From contig JAEVLN010000002.1 of the NCBI GenBank assembly GCA_018350325.1, positions 3,746,295 to 3,810,294 of the forward strand: a stretch of DNA of 64,000 nt. Reading direction: 5' to 3'. This DNA comes from Globodera rostochiensis. Taxonomy: Eukaryota > Nematoda > Chromadorea > Rhabditida > Heteroderidae. Below, piece after piece: positions 26,257 to 41,653 of this stretch. The notes under the pieces were generated by a model. The model made no database searches. It was not told the DNA's origin and saw only the letters and a program-made list of their open reading frames with translations. How positions within the stretch are numbered: the first letter of the stretch is position 1; each line of letters begins with the position of its first letter. The translations under genes and the position numbers were made by a program.

Positions 26257-29200
26257 ATGTGCTGTCTCATGTTGCCAAAACTCCGTAAGCATAAAAAGCG
26301 GTCAGGGGAAAGTAATAATTCTACTGCCGCCAATTCTGCTGAAGACATTACCCGTGCCGGAGGCATTTCTCCTCCGAATCAGGCAAAAGATTGGCCCTTA
26401 ATTAGTCTATTAAGAAATGGAACTGTAAAAAAGATCAGGTTTTAAGGAATTAAATGCTGGAGAAAGTTGGCATACGGACGACATTGGCATTGGCACTGGC
26501 ACTTCCAACGCTCACAGTCCCAACGAAGGGAACATTTATGGAATAATTGACAACAAAAACAATTATAATAATAATTATGATGCTGGTGGTGATTTTGGTG
26601 TTCAATATCAGCGTCAAACGATGCACGGCGATTGGCATGGAGCGGCGGGTGCTTCACCAATTCAGGTTGGGGAACGAAATCTTTCAAAATTATTTTGAAA
26701 GGAATTTAGAGCGATGGCACAGAACAAAACGCGGTACGACGCTTTTCAAATGCGAGTCAAAAAGAAAATGTAACCAAATTAGCCCATCCAAAATCCGTGC
26801 GCACTCGAGTATCGTCAAAATATCGAACAAAACGTGCCATTTCTCCTAGAAAATCCGTCAATGAACATCATTATTCAATCTCGCGGAGTTCGAGCAGTAC
26901 AAAAGCCGAACTTTTGTTGCTTTCTGTGCTCATTAAAATGCCAGTGTTTAATCGTCGCGAAACGGAGGAGCAGGACAATTTTATTTACACATTTAAATTG
27001 CCGCCGCCAAATGAAATCCCAGCGGAAGAAGTGAATAGACAGCAACTGAAGGTGGAGCCGAGGCCAATGCCAACGGCGAGGACTACCAGCAGAAACAATT
27101 CGGGGTTTTACAATTGTTTTGTGTAAATACATTTTATTTTGGACTTTAGCAAAGCGATGTCTGCCGCGACTACCGGAATGACGTCAAACAGTTCGACATA
27201 CCGGAATGTTGGCCTTGACACAAAATTAGACAATTCGTACGAAGAACAGTTCCAAAGAACGGTGGCAATGCCAAAAAAACGAAAAAGGCAAAAATTCTCA
27301 TTCCAAAAATGCCAAAGTTAACTTACAAAATGCTCCGTTTGACCCAACTGAAACTGAAAAAGCGGACAACAATCAACAAAACAGTGATTATGGTGAATTT
27401 AGCAAAGATGAAATGGAAATGGCAATGAAAGAATCGATAAACGTAAATTGGCAATCGATGGGAACCCAAAAGCCAATTCAAATTGAGGGGGGCAAAAAGG
27501 AAAAGGTGCCGGAAGAAGTCGTCGGGAAGGGCAAGAAAATTGTTGAGGAAGTGAAGAAGGAGGGCAATACAAAAAAGCCGAAATCGACAAAAAAAGTCGG
27601 CGAAACGAGCAATGCGCAAAAAGAAAGTCCAAAAAAGGAAAACCACCAAAATTTGGAAATTTTGAAGCCAACTTTTGTAAAAGAGGGAACGCGAAAAGAA
27701 AGTCCAAAAACTCAAAAAAAAGTGGCAAAAATTCGGGGGCAAAAGCATTCTGATGGCGAAAAGAAAAAGGGCGGCCAAAAGTCACCGGACTCTGCTGCTG
27801 AAGGGAATTTAAGCACCGATTCGTTTCCCTCAAATAATTCTTTTAATTATTCAAATCAAAATTTGCAAAATTTAAATTCGACATCGGAAAAGACAATAAA
27901 TGTTGACGGCGCAGAAAGTCCAAAAAAGGACAAACGTTTCGATGGTGAGAGGGGAAAATCTGTTCTAAAAAGTCAAAATGTTTTTAAAAAATCATTGGAC
28001 TCTGATGGAAATTTGAGCACAAATTCAGTTCCCCAAAAAGATTCTCCAGATCATTGGACGGAACAAAGTTCAAATTCAAAAGACTCGATCCAAATTTTGG
28101 AGTCTGAACAAGAAGTTCAAAATTCTTATGATGCTTATGATCTGAATAATGATCAGAATTATGAAGAAACTGATCAATCAGTTGCGAGCAGCGAGCTTAT
28201 TGAGAAGGACAAAGAAAGTCTGCACCAAAATTGGGACAGAATAAAGCCCGACCGAATCACGAAAAATTCGTGCCAAGATTCTGGAAAATTGCCTGAAAGT
28301 ACGTTCCTCGAGTCTGAGAAATTGTCGGAAATTGAAAAAAAGTGGATGAAAACTCCTCCAAATGAAGGAAAAGATGGCATTATTGTTGCCGAACATGCTG
28401 AAGTCGTTGGAGGGGATTTCGTCGATGTGCAACAACAACAATTGGACAAGAATTTTGACCCTAAAGAAGGCCAAACTATTGAAAACGCTGTGCAAAATGA
28501 AGAAGAACTAAGCCAAAGGGAAGATGATCAAAATAATCTTAAAAAAGTCGATGGAATTCGATCGCACGAACAAAGTTTAAGTTCAACGCCTACCAAATGT
28601 GGCACATGGAATGGCATCAATTGATCACCCAAGAAGCATTGGGACAGAGGACGATTATACTGTTAATGAAGCCGACCTCAAAATATTGGAAGAAAATCTG
28701 AAAGATTTGCACCTTAGTCGAGAGGAGCTTCTCGAGATTTTAATGCACCCAAAAAAGGAACAGAAAAAAAAATTGGACCTAAATTTGTCTGCGGCGGAGT
28801 TGCCTTATCTGAAGCAATATTTTGAAGCTGGACACTTCGGCAGCTTAAAGCCGCCGAAGGAGGAGACCAAAATTGTTGGCATTTCCGTTATTCTGAGGGA
28901 ATGGTTAGATGAAAAAACGGAGGCTTTTGAGGGCCTAACGGCGGAAGAAATCGAAAAAATGAAAGAAATTCTGCAAAGAATATATCCAAATGAGGGAATT
29001 GAAAGTGTTTTTTCATACGACGATTTCGAAGAAAGCGATGAGAAGCCTTTAATTCGTAAACCAAAAGGCCAAACAATAGCCGAACGTCTTGAACGCCAAT
29101 TTTCGAATGCAGAGAAAAGCCAAGCCGACGAAGAGGCGACCAATTCGGAATTCGACGATTTGTGTAGAAACAAATTTCAATTAAATCGATGCGAAAACCT

Positions 29201-29994
29201 TTACAAAATGGTCGAGGACGACCTGGAAGCGATCAAATCTGACGCGGAGTCGAGAGCGCATCTTGGCATCGAATTGAAGAAATTGTGCAAAAAACGAGAA
29301 AAAAATAATAAAAACTGCCATTTAGCGGGACGGAAGACCTTGATGAATTCTTGCAAAACCTTTCGGCAGACGATTTGGACTGGTTGAGGACGGAATTAGA
29401 AATGGTTGAGAGGGAAAAGGCGTCCGATTCCAAAAATAAAAATAAAATCAAAAAATCAACAAAATCGATGGCATTTCATTCCGATTCGGACATTGGGATC
29501 AAGACGGATTCGGAATTGTTGAAGAAAAAGCAGCGTCAGGCACATCGCTTAAAACCTTCTAGACTCGGCACCAAAAACATCAAAGATGCCGCCCCCCTTG
29601 CTGTCGAGAATAACGAAGTGCCGAAGCCAAAGCTTAATCAAACAATTCATAACAAAGTGCCGGAACCAAAGCTTAATCAAACAATTCATAACAAAGTAAT
29701 CAAACAATTCATAACAAAGTGCCGGAACCAAAGCTTAATCAAACAATTCATAACAAAGTGCCGGAACCAAAGCTTAATCAAACAATTCATAACAAAGTGA
29801 TGGACCAAATTCATCAGTCTCATGAACAAAATTTGCCCGCCACTTACAAAAAAACGGAAGATGGCCAAAAAGTGGCGAGTTATTTGGAATGGAAAAAGAT
29901 GACGGAAAGTTCTGAAGAAAAGCGGCACGATGATGGGTTGGATGGGCCAATAAGTGATGCTGAATGGGAAGAAGCTGTGAGGAGAAATAATTAG
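26257..29994 (+). CDS. Large Lys/Glu/Asn-rich hypothetical protein (frame breaks present)
   Basis: A series of plus-strand open stretches reads as one gene. A likely start is ATG 26257 (MCCLMLPKLRKHKKRSGES); then HTDDIGIGTGTSNAHSPNEG; a 45-nt intron (about 26662-26706); an Arg/Ser-rich part; a long low-complexity region (27413-28624) dominated by K, E, N, S and Q; and a predicted helical region (28599-29280: ADLKILEENLKDLHLSREEL, GLTAEEIEKMKEILQRIYPN). A second 45-nt intron (about 29289-29333) leads to LDEFLQNLSADDLDWLRTEL and 13-residue repeats (VPEPKLNQTIHNK), ending EEAVRRNN at 29992. The frame changes near 28600 without a good splice solution and again inside the repeats (29698-29720). 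It could be a low-complexity intracellular protein with unresolved introns, an allele with frameshifts, or a decaying gene. Confidence 0.5.
29620..29806 (+). repeat. 39-bp coding repeat with one truncated copy
   Basis: Four full 39-bp units (each 13 codons, VPEPKLNQTIHNK, first copy VPKPK) surround one 23-bp partial unit at about 29698-29720. Because 23 is not a multiple of three, the partial copy shifts the reading frame between otherwise in-frame repeats and the downstream open frame. Confidence 0.9.
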
Positions 29995-30940
29995 CAATTA
30001 ATTAATTAATTAATTTATTTATAAAACATAACAAATAATTCTTGACCATAAAGTTTCCTAAAATGTTAAAAACATAATTCTTTTCACCTTTAAACAATAA
30101 ATACCAGGCAAATGAAAAAGCAATTAATATTATTTAATAAATAATATATAATAATCTAATCCTTCATTTGCGCTTAGACAACCCATCCAAATGATGCTAT
30201 AACCGCCGCAATTCAAGGTAATTTGAAACAGAATTTGAATTAATTATCAAAAATTGTTGCATAGATAATGCCACAACTATTGAACAACAACGCCCCGGGG
30301 GCTTTCTGAACCGTCAGATCAATAGGCTTTCGTCTGCGCTTACGGGGATAATGGTGACAGGTAACAATTTTCACGTTTATTTGCTAATTTATCAGTAAAT
30401 GTTAGCCGAAGCTGAGCAAGAGCCTGAGCAACAAAGTTATTTTGAGCATTTGGAACATTTTCTGTTGGATTACGACAATTGGTTTCACTACCACGGATTG
30501 GAAGAATGTGACGACGCAAATAATGCACAGTGAATGAGTAGTGAGTGAGGTGATCCAATCGGTCGATCGATCCGAAATGATTTTCTCCAATAAATTTGCA
30601 TATTTATTATTGCTGCTAATCATTTCATTTGTTGCCATTGGCGCTAAATTTTCTCTTTAAATTTTTAAGGGAATTTAATCGAATTGTTTTTAGCAAAATT
30701 TTATATATTTTAAATGCCAGATTTATCAGCTTTTATACCATTCCGGCGTCGCGTTAACTGAAACTAATTCCGAACCCAAAAAGTCGACCCAAAAAGTCGT
30801 ATTAATTAATTATACACTTGCAATCGTTTTACTAAACATCCGTTCACTTTTTGTTTACAAAACTCATTTCAAACCAATTTTACGGAATATAATATAATAC
30901 ATGAAAAATGTTTGTAAACATTCAAAATAATAAAACTAAA
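29995..30940 (+). other. Region with weak exon-like fragments
   Basis: Bases about 30178-30216 (ending GCAATTCAAG before GT) and 30265-30402 can be joined in frame (AIQDNATTIEQQRPGGFLNR) and end at a stop near 30400; a separate frame at about 30403-30534 reads MLAEAEQEPEQQSYFEHLEH. A tiny frame at 30576 begins like a signal peptide (MIFSNKFAYLLLLLIISFVA) but stops after 27 residues. None of these makes a complete gene model. Confidence 0.25.
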
Positions 30941-32995
<2,055 letters not shown>

Positions 32996-35249
32996 AGATT
33001 TTTGAATGAAGTTAAAATGAATCTTGAAAGTTGGAGGAATATTTATTTATCGCTTTGGAATTAAATGTTTTGCATATTTTGGACGTTCGATGGTTTCGAA
33101 ACTTTCTTTTTAATCCGAACGTCATTCAACCGACGCATAAACACAAACATTTAATTTTATATCGTTTTTAGACGGCCCCGGCAATTTTAAATAAATAAAA
33201 GTAAAAATAAATAAATAAAATTCAAAGAAAAAAAAAAAAGTCAATTTTGGCGGTGTTCAAGATTTCAGTGGAGAGATGAAGCTTCCCAAATATGAAACGT
33301 GAAAATAAAAGTCCTTTTAAGGGGAGAGCATAAAGTATTTAGCATTTACGGCGGCAAAGTATAGCGCCAGACGGGGGAGGAATTGCGGGTGGAAACCCCT
33401 CGGGGGACAGGCAAACACCGACAGACGGACGGATTATCCCCGGGAGGGGTTTAAGGAGAAAGTGCGATTCCATGAATTGCCCCCGCTGGGCCAATTGGCC
33501 TGATAGCCTCCAGGCATTTTAGAAAATCTTTCTTAAAAAAAGTTTTTAAAACAAAATAACAAATGCCAAATTTTCGGTACATAAGTTTAAACTGCTAAAA
33601 TGTCTACAAATCGTTCAGGGCTAAAATTTAGTCTCAAATTTTGGGTGAAATTTGTTTTTATTTATCCAAACGCTAACAGAAAATTATTAAAATAAATGGT
33701 GCCTTAAGCATTCATTTTGGGGGGGGCATTCATTTGGGGGGGGGCATTCATTTGGGGGGGCATTCATTTGGGGGGGGCATTCATTTGGGGGGGGGGGGGG
33801 GAGCGTGCTTCTTCCTCCCGGCCATCAGAATATGGGCCATTAATTGTTTCATTGTTTGCTCAGCAAACTTTGAGGAGCCGACGAACACGCCGTCCGTCTA
33901 CGGGCACATCGAAAACCAATTGAAATTATTTTTGGAAGGGCAACAAAATTTAATGGAAGAATAAACTTTTATTTTAGAGAATTGACAAAAAGCAAAAAAG
34001 GGACTTAAATTGGTTGTTTTTAGGGCTGAATTTTGCTGTTATGCGTTTTTTGTTTGTATGTAACGGAATGCACCAAAAATAGAATTATTTTCCGATGGTT
34101 TTCATGACTTTAGTGAAGATTTAGGCTAATTTAGGGGGACGGGCGCGGAAAATGAGCTATTTTTGGAGACATTTTTTGCCCCGTCGATGACGTCCGAATG
34201 CTCTGCCGCCGTCGCGCGCTGTTTTTGTTCACTCCGTCGTCGACACATTCCGTTCCGCCAAACATTGGGCAGAAATAAGGGAAATTTTTGGGGTTCTGCG
34301 CGAAAACATCGATTGGGCGCGGTGGCGGGGGGGGGGGGGGAAACCGTCCCGAAAAAGAGCGAAAAACTATCCAGAAATAATTTAGAAGAAGTCTCAAGTG
34401 GGGGGGGGGGGTAAGGAAATGGAGGCTTTTCTTGAAAATATGCAAAATATTTTTGGTGTTTGAAAGCATTGCTTAAAGCCGGAGGAGCCGCCAACAATTA
34501 ATTAATTCTAATTTCTGCCATTTTTGACTCTTTTCGCCGAATGAAATGCGCCTTTTGTATTTCTGCACAAATAATTTTCGCATTTTTTGCCAAAATGGGC
34601 ACCTTTTCGCTTGCGTAAATGCCGTGAGAGCGAAGTTTTTTTGTTGTCTTTTGGCAAAATGTAAAATAAAAGAGAATTTCTTGGGCTAAATTTGGATTTG
34701 GAAACATTTCTTGTGATTTTGTGCTGATGCGTGCCCAAAGGCGTCAAATTGAATTATGTAAAAAAATGTTTCGCTGGGAAAAATTGACTTTTTTCCATCT
34801 GATTAATTCCTTTTTGGGTATTACAATATGACATTTTGTGTGTGTATAAATAATTTGTATAGTTTGTGGGTGGTGGCGTGCTTATTTGGCATTTTAGTTT
34901 TTATTTTTTTGAATGTCGTCCGAGTGATGCCATAGGGAGGGGGAGGAGGGGAGGAGGGGGGGGGGGTGAGCAACAATTACCTAATTACGGGAGGGGGGGG
35001 GATGTTGATGAAATTAAGCAACAATTACCTAATTACGGGAGGGAGGGGGGATGTTGATGAAATTAAGCAACAATTACCTAATTACGGGAGGGGGGGGGGG
35101 GATTGTTGATAAAATTAAGCAACAATTAATTATTCCATTTGGGGTTTTTTATTCAAATCATGCGAACTCGGATAATATGGAATATCAGAGGACGTAGAGT
35201 TCGGCACGTTTCAACTTACAGAATTTGTCTTGTCCAACTCGGCGGATGT
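32996..35249. other. Intergenic region rich in G-run minisatellites
   Basis: No gene is supported. A GGGGGGCATTCATTTG-type unit of about 15-17 bp repeats at about 33714-33800. Poly-G/C runs lie at 34326-34340 and 34401-34410. A unit of about 47 bp (AGCAACAATTACCTAATTAC, a G run, then ATGTTGATGAAATTA) repeats three to four times at about 34965-35128. Pro-rich minus-strand frames at 34126-34497 are products of these runs. Confidence 0.65.
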
Positions 35250-36728
35250 TCAATCCTTCGTCATCCATTGAACAGATTCCGGCACGGCGCTGTTGAAGGA
35301 ATGCTGACAATGAGAGAGGCGGCACATCGGTAGAAGAATCATTGACAATGGCACTTTCGGACTAAAAATGATTCGTAAAAATATTGAGAGATTTGACCCA
35401 AATTTTAAATTAGTGAGAATAGATCGGCCAGCATGGTTATTATTTTTCAAAATGTTTTTGTTACAGTACTCCCAACGCGACGCTACCGTATTAACATTCA
35501 AAACGATGTTCGACACTTTGTTGGTGAAATGACTTAGCGATGAATTGTTGAAGAACACCAACAAATGCGGCGGCAACGCTTTGAGTCCGAAAAGCATGGC
35601 ATAATGGCGCCAGAACAGTTGCCATTGTTGGGGGTTTAGCGAAGTTGCCAATTGGCACAGCCATTGATCCCAAAGTTGGACATTATCTAAATTTAAATAA
35701 AATAATATTTATAATTGAATTCCAACCGAGCATTTCAGGCCTCAGAAGGCCGGACAATGCAAATGCTTGTGGCGAAGTGAGCAATGCCTCGGCGACTTTT
35801 TTGTCCGCCTCATAATTTGGCAAATAAAATGGGGGGGCCACGGCATGGCAATTTGACGGAATTTCGTTGGAAGCGGCGGCCGAATTTGCCCGCAGAGTTT
35901 GGAGGGCGTGCTGACACTTTGGGGAGAGAATTGGCAAACGTTTAAAAGTCGAAAGTAATTAAACCTTTAACAAGCCAAAAATGCTTTACCATTGAATAAA
36001 TTGCAATAAAAAAACAATTTTATTTAATATAATTTTATTTCATTCTTTTTTATGTGCGACGGCGTAAACGTACCTTTGCTGCCCCGGTTTTGTGCTGATT
36101 TAAGCCAAATTGTGTGGGCAAATTGGGCGAGCTCAGCGTGTAATGTAATGGATAAGGGGCGGCATCCGAAAGTTGTGCCGCCGTTTTGGACAATTTGCTG
36201 CTGGCCGTCGAGGAAGACGGCGAATACCAAAGTTCGCTTTTTCCATTTATCTGAAAAATAAAAAAAAATTATAAATATGTAATATAAATTAAAAATAAGA
36301 TTTAACAAATATGTACTAACTTCTTTGGCTCCAAATTGTGACGGAACATTTATTTGCTGTTTTTGGTGCCAACGAATTCCATTGGACGATAACGAAGTCG
36401 ACGCTGGCGATGCCAATGTCAGCAAAGAATTGAACGCCGGCAACGCAAGAAGCTTTGCGATCATCGAAGCCGAAGAGGACGAGGCGGAGACGGCCTCAGA
36501 AAGCGGGAAAGATGCGGCAGAAGAGTTTGCACAAATCGGAAATTCCTCATCCGATCGAGGGCATTCCTCGCCCAAATCCATTGGTTCATCTACGACTGTC
36601 AGCAGATTGGTGCTGGTCATCTTCAACAGTCGACGCTTTTCATTGTTGTTCTGGTCGCTTTTACTGCTGATGTACGGATCTTTTGCGTCCTTATCAGATT
36701 CCAAATCGGCATATGATGAGGATTCCAT
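35250..36728 (-). CDS. Hypothetical protein, four exons
   Basis: ATG 36728 opens MESSSYADLESDKDAKDPYI, then a Ser/Ala-rich stretch containing a second acidic segment. After an intron (about 36250-36320) a conserved-looking block follows: WKKRTLVFAVFLDGQQQIVQ, CRPLSITLHAELAQFAHTIW. The next exon (about 35930-35700) has SPKCQHALQTLRANSAAASN and FYLPNYEADKKVAEALLTSP; the last (about 35690-35250) has LATSLNPQQWQLFWRHYAML and ends VQWMTKD. No signal peptide and no obvious transmembrane segment. I cannot name the family; the frame and splice consistency make a real gene likely. Confidence 0.65.
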
Positions 36729-38202
36729 TCAGTGAATCTGTCTGATTTTTTTTTAAACTGAAGCCGAAACTCGCGGAATGATCACTGACTGATCAACAAA
36801 CGAATTTTGAAAGTGACCATTTTAATTCTTAGTTTTTTAAAAATTTCTCCGTTTTCACAACTTAAAAATACTTATTCGCTCACTTGCCGGTAAATTGCTG
36901 TCCTCTGACCGTTTTGGTTGGGCAGAAAATTGTAAAATTGTTTATATTAAACACATAATTAAACACTGCTTGGCTACGGCTTCGCTGGCTTTTGCTTGTA
37001 CTGGACGCGCCGATGGGCTGCACATATCCCGCGAATTGCGCTCCGCGCCAGTTGCTGACCATCACCGCCCATTTCGTCCGTCTCAGCTCTCTTCCGCTCC
37101 CCCCCCGGCCACAGTCCATTGCCCCCACCCCTTCGATTTTGTTCTGTTTGCTCAGTCCTCCCCCCCCCCCCCCCGGCGTTTCCCGATCGGTGCAAGACAA
37201 TTCAGTGAGGTCGATTCAGTACAGTCAAAAATTTGAGTTTTTAGTTACATCAACATTATTCTTAAAATTATAGCCTTTATGACATAGCTTTGCTATAGAC
37301 CTTGATCTTCCTGAACTTTCGGAATGGTTTTAATTTCGTTCATTTGAACCAAAATAAAAAGTGATCGCTGAGACACTGAATTGTTTGGCGAAGAATTGTC
37401 TCGTCGCTGCTTCTCCCTACCCCCGTCCCGGCGGCCTTCGCGCACAGTCTGCGACCTGACCCCCCCCCCCCCCCCCCCCCCCGCCCCCCCCCCCCCCCCC
37501 CCCCCTCCCCCCGCCCGTCCAATCCACCGCTTTTCGTGCCTGCTGGTTGTCGAGAAGGGGAGGGGGAGAGAGTGCATTGAATGGAATAGATTTGTGTGAA
37601 TGGTGCTGGACCGCACCGACTCATTTGTCAGAGTTTGTGTTGAATAAAGGAAAGGGTTGAGGGGGAGGGGGAGGGGGAGGGGTTATAACTTATAAGCCAG
37701 GGTTTGCACAAACACTGGAAGAACTTTCTTGCCTTGTTTTCGGCGAGTGTTCATAATCAGGGCTAAGATTTTTAGGGTTTTACCTATTTTTCGGCAGCTT
37801 TTGGCGAGTTATGCACGAAAAATATGTTTTTAGTCGAAAATTTCGTCGTTTTAACGAGGCTATCCGAACCTAAAAAGACCCAATTTTGGGATTTACGCAC
37901 CTAAAATAGGGGCAAACCTATTTCAAGGTAAAAAACACTTTTTGCCCCTATTTTTGCCTTGGCTTGAAAACGTACAAAATTTTGGGGCACAATTTTTTGT
38001 CAGTATTTACAGATTAAACATTTTATTGAAGATCACAAAGCTAAAATTCCATCTTTGATTATAACTTTTTTCTTATACCAAAATGAAAGCTTTATTATTC
38101 AAATAAAAGTAGACGAATAACCCATAAATACAGCATATACATTAAACATTAACACATTTCAACTTTCACTGATCGATCGCATTTTGCCAATTTTATTGGT
38201 CA
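36729..38202. other. Intergenic region with long C/G runs
   Basis: Poly-C runs at about 37160-37174 and 37459-37505. A (GAGGGG)n stretch lies at about 37657-37681. An imperfect palindrome of AAATAGGGGCAAA type lies at about 37906-37955. The Gly-rich and Pro-rich frames on both strands are artefacts of these tracts. Confidence 0.6.
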
Positions 38203-39304
38203 TTATTTTCCATTTTCGTTCCCTTCCGTGCCGCTTCGGTCCCTCTTCGGCCGTTGCGGGTGCCATCCGACGCGTTCCCACAGACGGCGCTCTTCCGGTG
38301 GGGTAAATGCCAACGAGGAATATTTGCCGGAGGCGGCGGAGGAGGGCATCATGCTTGTGCCCGCAAAACTGCTACGGTGTGCCAGAAGGCGCTGGCGTTG
38401 GTTGGCACTAATTGCCAACACTTCGGTGGAAGGCGAAATTCTGCGAAAAAGAAAATAAATCATAAATTTAGCATTTAAATTAGGGTTGGTCCCCCCGACC
38501 CCTCGGGGTTGACACTTTCGGGGTCGGGGACCGGGTGAAGAAAATTTTTTTTCATAAAAATTTCAGCAATAAATCTTCACTAGTCAAGCATAAAATATTA
38601 TAATTTTATTTTAAATCTATTTATCATCCTCAAAACCTCAACTAAAAGTGAAGACGATTTTGTAATTTTTGAAAAAATCACAATAGAAAACACCAAAAAC
38701 TTTTCGAAATGCGAAAAATTCTCCAAAATCTTGGGGATTGGCGCGAGAGAATTTTAGAATTTTTGTGATTTGCCATCAAAATTTAAAAAAAATGGCCGTG
38801 TTTTTTGAATCTTTTTAAAAAATGGTAGCTGTAGGCAATTTAAGTTTTTACCCTAACGCCGCGGGCACTGAATTTGCCGTCGGCAAAATGTTGAGAGAGT
38901 GACGTCGAAGGTTATTTGACCTGATCTGAATATCCTCCGCGATTTCGTCGGTATGGCGATTTTTTGTCTCTAAATTAATACTTTATTTTTTAATATTTTG
39001 AAAAAATTGGAATACCGGGAAGCAGAAAATAGACAAATCCGACGCTGAAAGCACTGAAGAGAATGAATGGCCAATAACTCATCGGAACTCCGACTGCCTA
39101 AAAATAGTAATTGAACTGTTTAGGACATTTAATTAATCGTTGGAATTTCACCAAAAATGCATTTTCTTTATTTTAATTTACATTAATTTATTTTGGTCAA
39201 TTACCCCTCTGAACGGGAGATAGGCCAACGAGATGACAAATGCCAATGTCCAGGCAATCGTAATCGCCACAGTAACCGCGCTGGACCGGTACTTAAATAA
39301 CAAC

Positions 39305-39339
<35 letters not shown>

Positions 39340-41653
39340 TAATAATAACAATAAAATAAAATAATAATAAAATAACAATTACTAAATAAGAAAAGTTTTA
39401 CTTTGGTGGGAAATATTTCGCTGGCTATCATCCACGGAATCGGGCTTCCAATTCCGTACCCGCACATGTAAACGAGCAATGCCACAATGGAACCGTAACT
39501 CGCTATTTTACTCTGAATTTGTTGCCGGGGGTTTTTGAGCTTTTCCGATCAAATCCCCGCAAATATATTAATTACCCCCGATGAGGCTTGTTGGATCCAC
39601 GAAAAAAGGCTCATAAAACTGAGTGAAATTGTCACCAAACTCAACTGGAACAGTGAGAGGGCACGTCGACCTTAAATAAATATTCAAATAATTTCCAAAT
39701 TTATTATATTTGCGGCAGTCAAAAAACCTTTCCGTTCGATAAAGAAAACGGAACTGCAAGCGAACAGAAAGTACATAATTCCGATGGCCAAAGTGCTGTA
39801 CCGGGCGATAGACCTAAAATAATTTTCGCAAAATTTCTTTTTTTTTTTAAATTTTTACGCTTCCAATCCGGCATTCAGAAACATATCGGTAGAATAGGCA
39901 AAAACGGCGGCACAACCGGTCATCTGCTGCGCGACCATTACCCACATGCAAATCAAAAAAGCCATGCGAAGTTCCTTCGTCCGGAAAAGTCGGCCAATTG
40001 ACGCGACGGAAATTGCGGCGGGCGGCGGCCGATCGTTCTGACAATTCCCCAATTTTAAATTTGTGGAAATGCCTAATTAGGTAATTAATCATTAATTTAC
40101 ACGCATATTACCTCTTCCGTTTGGGCGCTTATCGTTTGCGCGCTTTGCCCCTCCCGCTGCAGTGCCTCGAACATCGACTGCCCCTCGCGAACGTTCACCA
40201 GCCGTGCCAATGCGTCCAAAGTGCCAACCCGGTCTCGACGTGCCAACAGAGTGAACTGCGTTAATAAAAGAAACAAATTACAGCAGCAATTACAAAAAAG
40301 GGAAATTCGTTTCGATTTAAATTTTTGGTTTAAATTAAAAAGAAAATTAAATATTTTTTATAGCGAATGGGTAAAGCAAAAAATTCACTTTTGGACTTTC
40401 GGGACAAAATGGGAGCAAGCAGCAAAGAACGAAGGCCGGAAGGCCGGAGAAAGCGAATGCGACGGGCCAATTTTGTGCATCGCCGAGCACCTAAAATTAA
40501 AAGAATAATTAAATTTAATATATTCTCAGCAGCATAAAGGGCCAAAACCGCGCGGCCAAAAAGCGCGCGGGTCAGTTTTTGATCATGCCGCCCCAAGCCA
40601 AAACCATCCGATACTTTGATCTTGCCGCCGTCAAACCCAAAGTTTTGAAGCCTTATGCTGCTACTTTCTCTTTATTTCATTCTTTTTTATACCAATTTTA
40701 ATTATGTAAAGAAAAAAACCTCGGGCAAACTCAAAAATAGGGAGAACCAATCGGCGAAGGCGACCACAATCTGATTCAATTTTCATAAAATTTGTACAGA
40801 ATTATTTTTCATAGATTCATTTTTAAGGACATTTATTTTTAAATTTTTTGTATTTTTGTTGTGCCAACCATGTGGCAAGTAGCGGCCGCTCCTCGGTTTT
40901 TCATCGGCGTTATTTCCATCAGATACATTGGGGCCAATCCCGAACTTAGGCCCATATTGGCCCCGAGGATCACGCGACCGAATATCAAAATCTAATTATA
41001 AAAGATTTTATTTTAAAATCGCTTTATTTATTTTTTGCCTCGGGCGATGACATCATTTTGGAAAACAATTCCAACAGAGCGCCGAATACGTTTAGCATTC
41101 CATTTGCTATTAGCGCATTTCGGCGGCCGAGCTTTTCCGCTAAGGGTCTAAACCGAAATCAGAATTCCGCCAATTCCTTTCATTTTATGAGCCAAAAATC
41201 TTTCCAAAATCTCGAGAACCAATTCATTAAGGGCTCGACTCGAGAATAATTAATTGGTTACTTTGTCGACAACGCCCCACAAATTGCGCCGACGGCGATG
41301 CTTGAGACGACAACGGACCAGATAAAGTCAAGTTGTGCGGCTGATTTTGGTTGTCCCCGTGCGCGATAAGTGCCATTCAGCCATTTCATCACAATGCTGA
41401 GGGCAGATGAGTCATCAATTATTTTATATTAATACTAAATAATAATGTTAATACATAATTAAGAGAATTTAAATTAAATTATATATTTTGATTAGAAATT
41501 AATTACTTTTGAGCCGGATTTACGACGTCATAACTAAAGAATTTTGTTTTGAATTAACATAACAAAAAAGAGAGGCTGAAATTGCCTGTAGAAAGAGAAA
41601 GAACTGCCGAAAACGACGACAAGCACCGTAATATAATAAGTTCGTTTGTACAT
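38203..41653 (-). CDS. Facilitated sugar transporter (GLUT / SLC2 family)
   Basis: Twelve-helix plasma-membrane hexose transporter of the major facilitator superfamily. From ATG 41653 (MYKRTYYITVLVVVFGSSFS) the minus-strand exons encode IVMKWLNGTYRARGQPKS, WSVVVSSIAVG, a GRRNALIANG-like loop 2, FGRVILGANMGLSSGLAPMY, MEITPMKNRGAAA, VAFADWFSLFLSLPE, PVAFAFSGLPAFVLCCLLPF followed by CPESPK, LARLVNVREGQSMFEALQRE, GRLFRTKELRMAFLICMWVM, AQQMTGCAAVFAYSTDMF, YMCGYGIGSPIPWMIASEIF and PMSYWPFILFSAFSVGFVYF, then ETKNRHTDEIAEDIQ. A hydrophilic tail exon ends at 38203. The PESP, GRR and PETK-type signatures and the QQ-x-GC helix 7 motif identify the family. Substrate is not deducible. It is paralogous to the gene at 59902. 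A TIR element lies in one intron (40527-40663). Confidence 0.9.
39300..39376. repeat. AAT-type microsatellite in a sugar-transporter intron
   Basis: About a dozen AATA/ATA triplet-type repeats, (AAT)n with AAC interruptions, lie between two exons of the transporter. Confidence 0.9.
40527..40663. mobile_element. 137-bp TIR element in a sugar-transporter intron
   Basis: Ends CAGCAGCATAAAGG and CCTTATGCTGCTA are inverted copies. No target duplication is evident. It lies between exons encoding DWFSLFLSLPE and PVAFAFSGLPA. Confidence 0.5.

Noticed and set aside
34126..34497. Possible minus-strand gene of 123 codons
   Set aside because: Composition is driven by poly-C/G tracts; two frames are open equally and no splice signals or homology support it.
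38484..38850. Possible MITE starting TTAGGGTTGGTCCCC in a sugar-transporter intron
   Set aside because: Only a 7-bp match (ACCCTAA) exists at the other side near 38850 and no duplication could be found.
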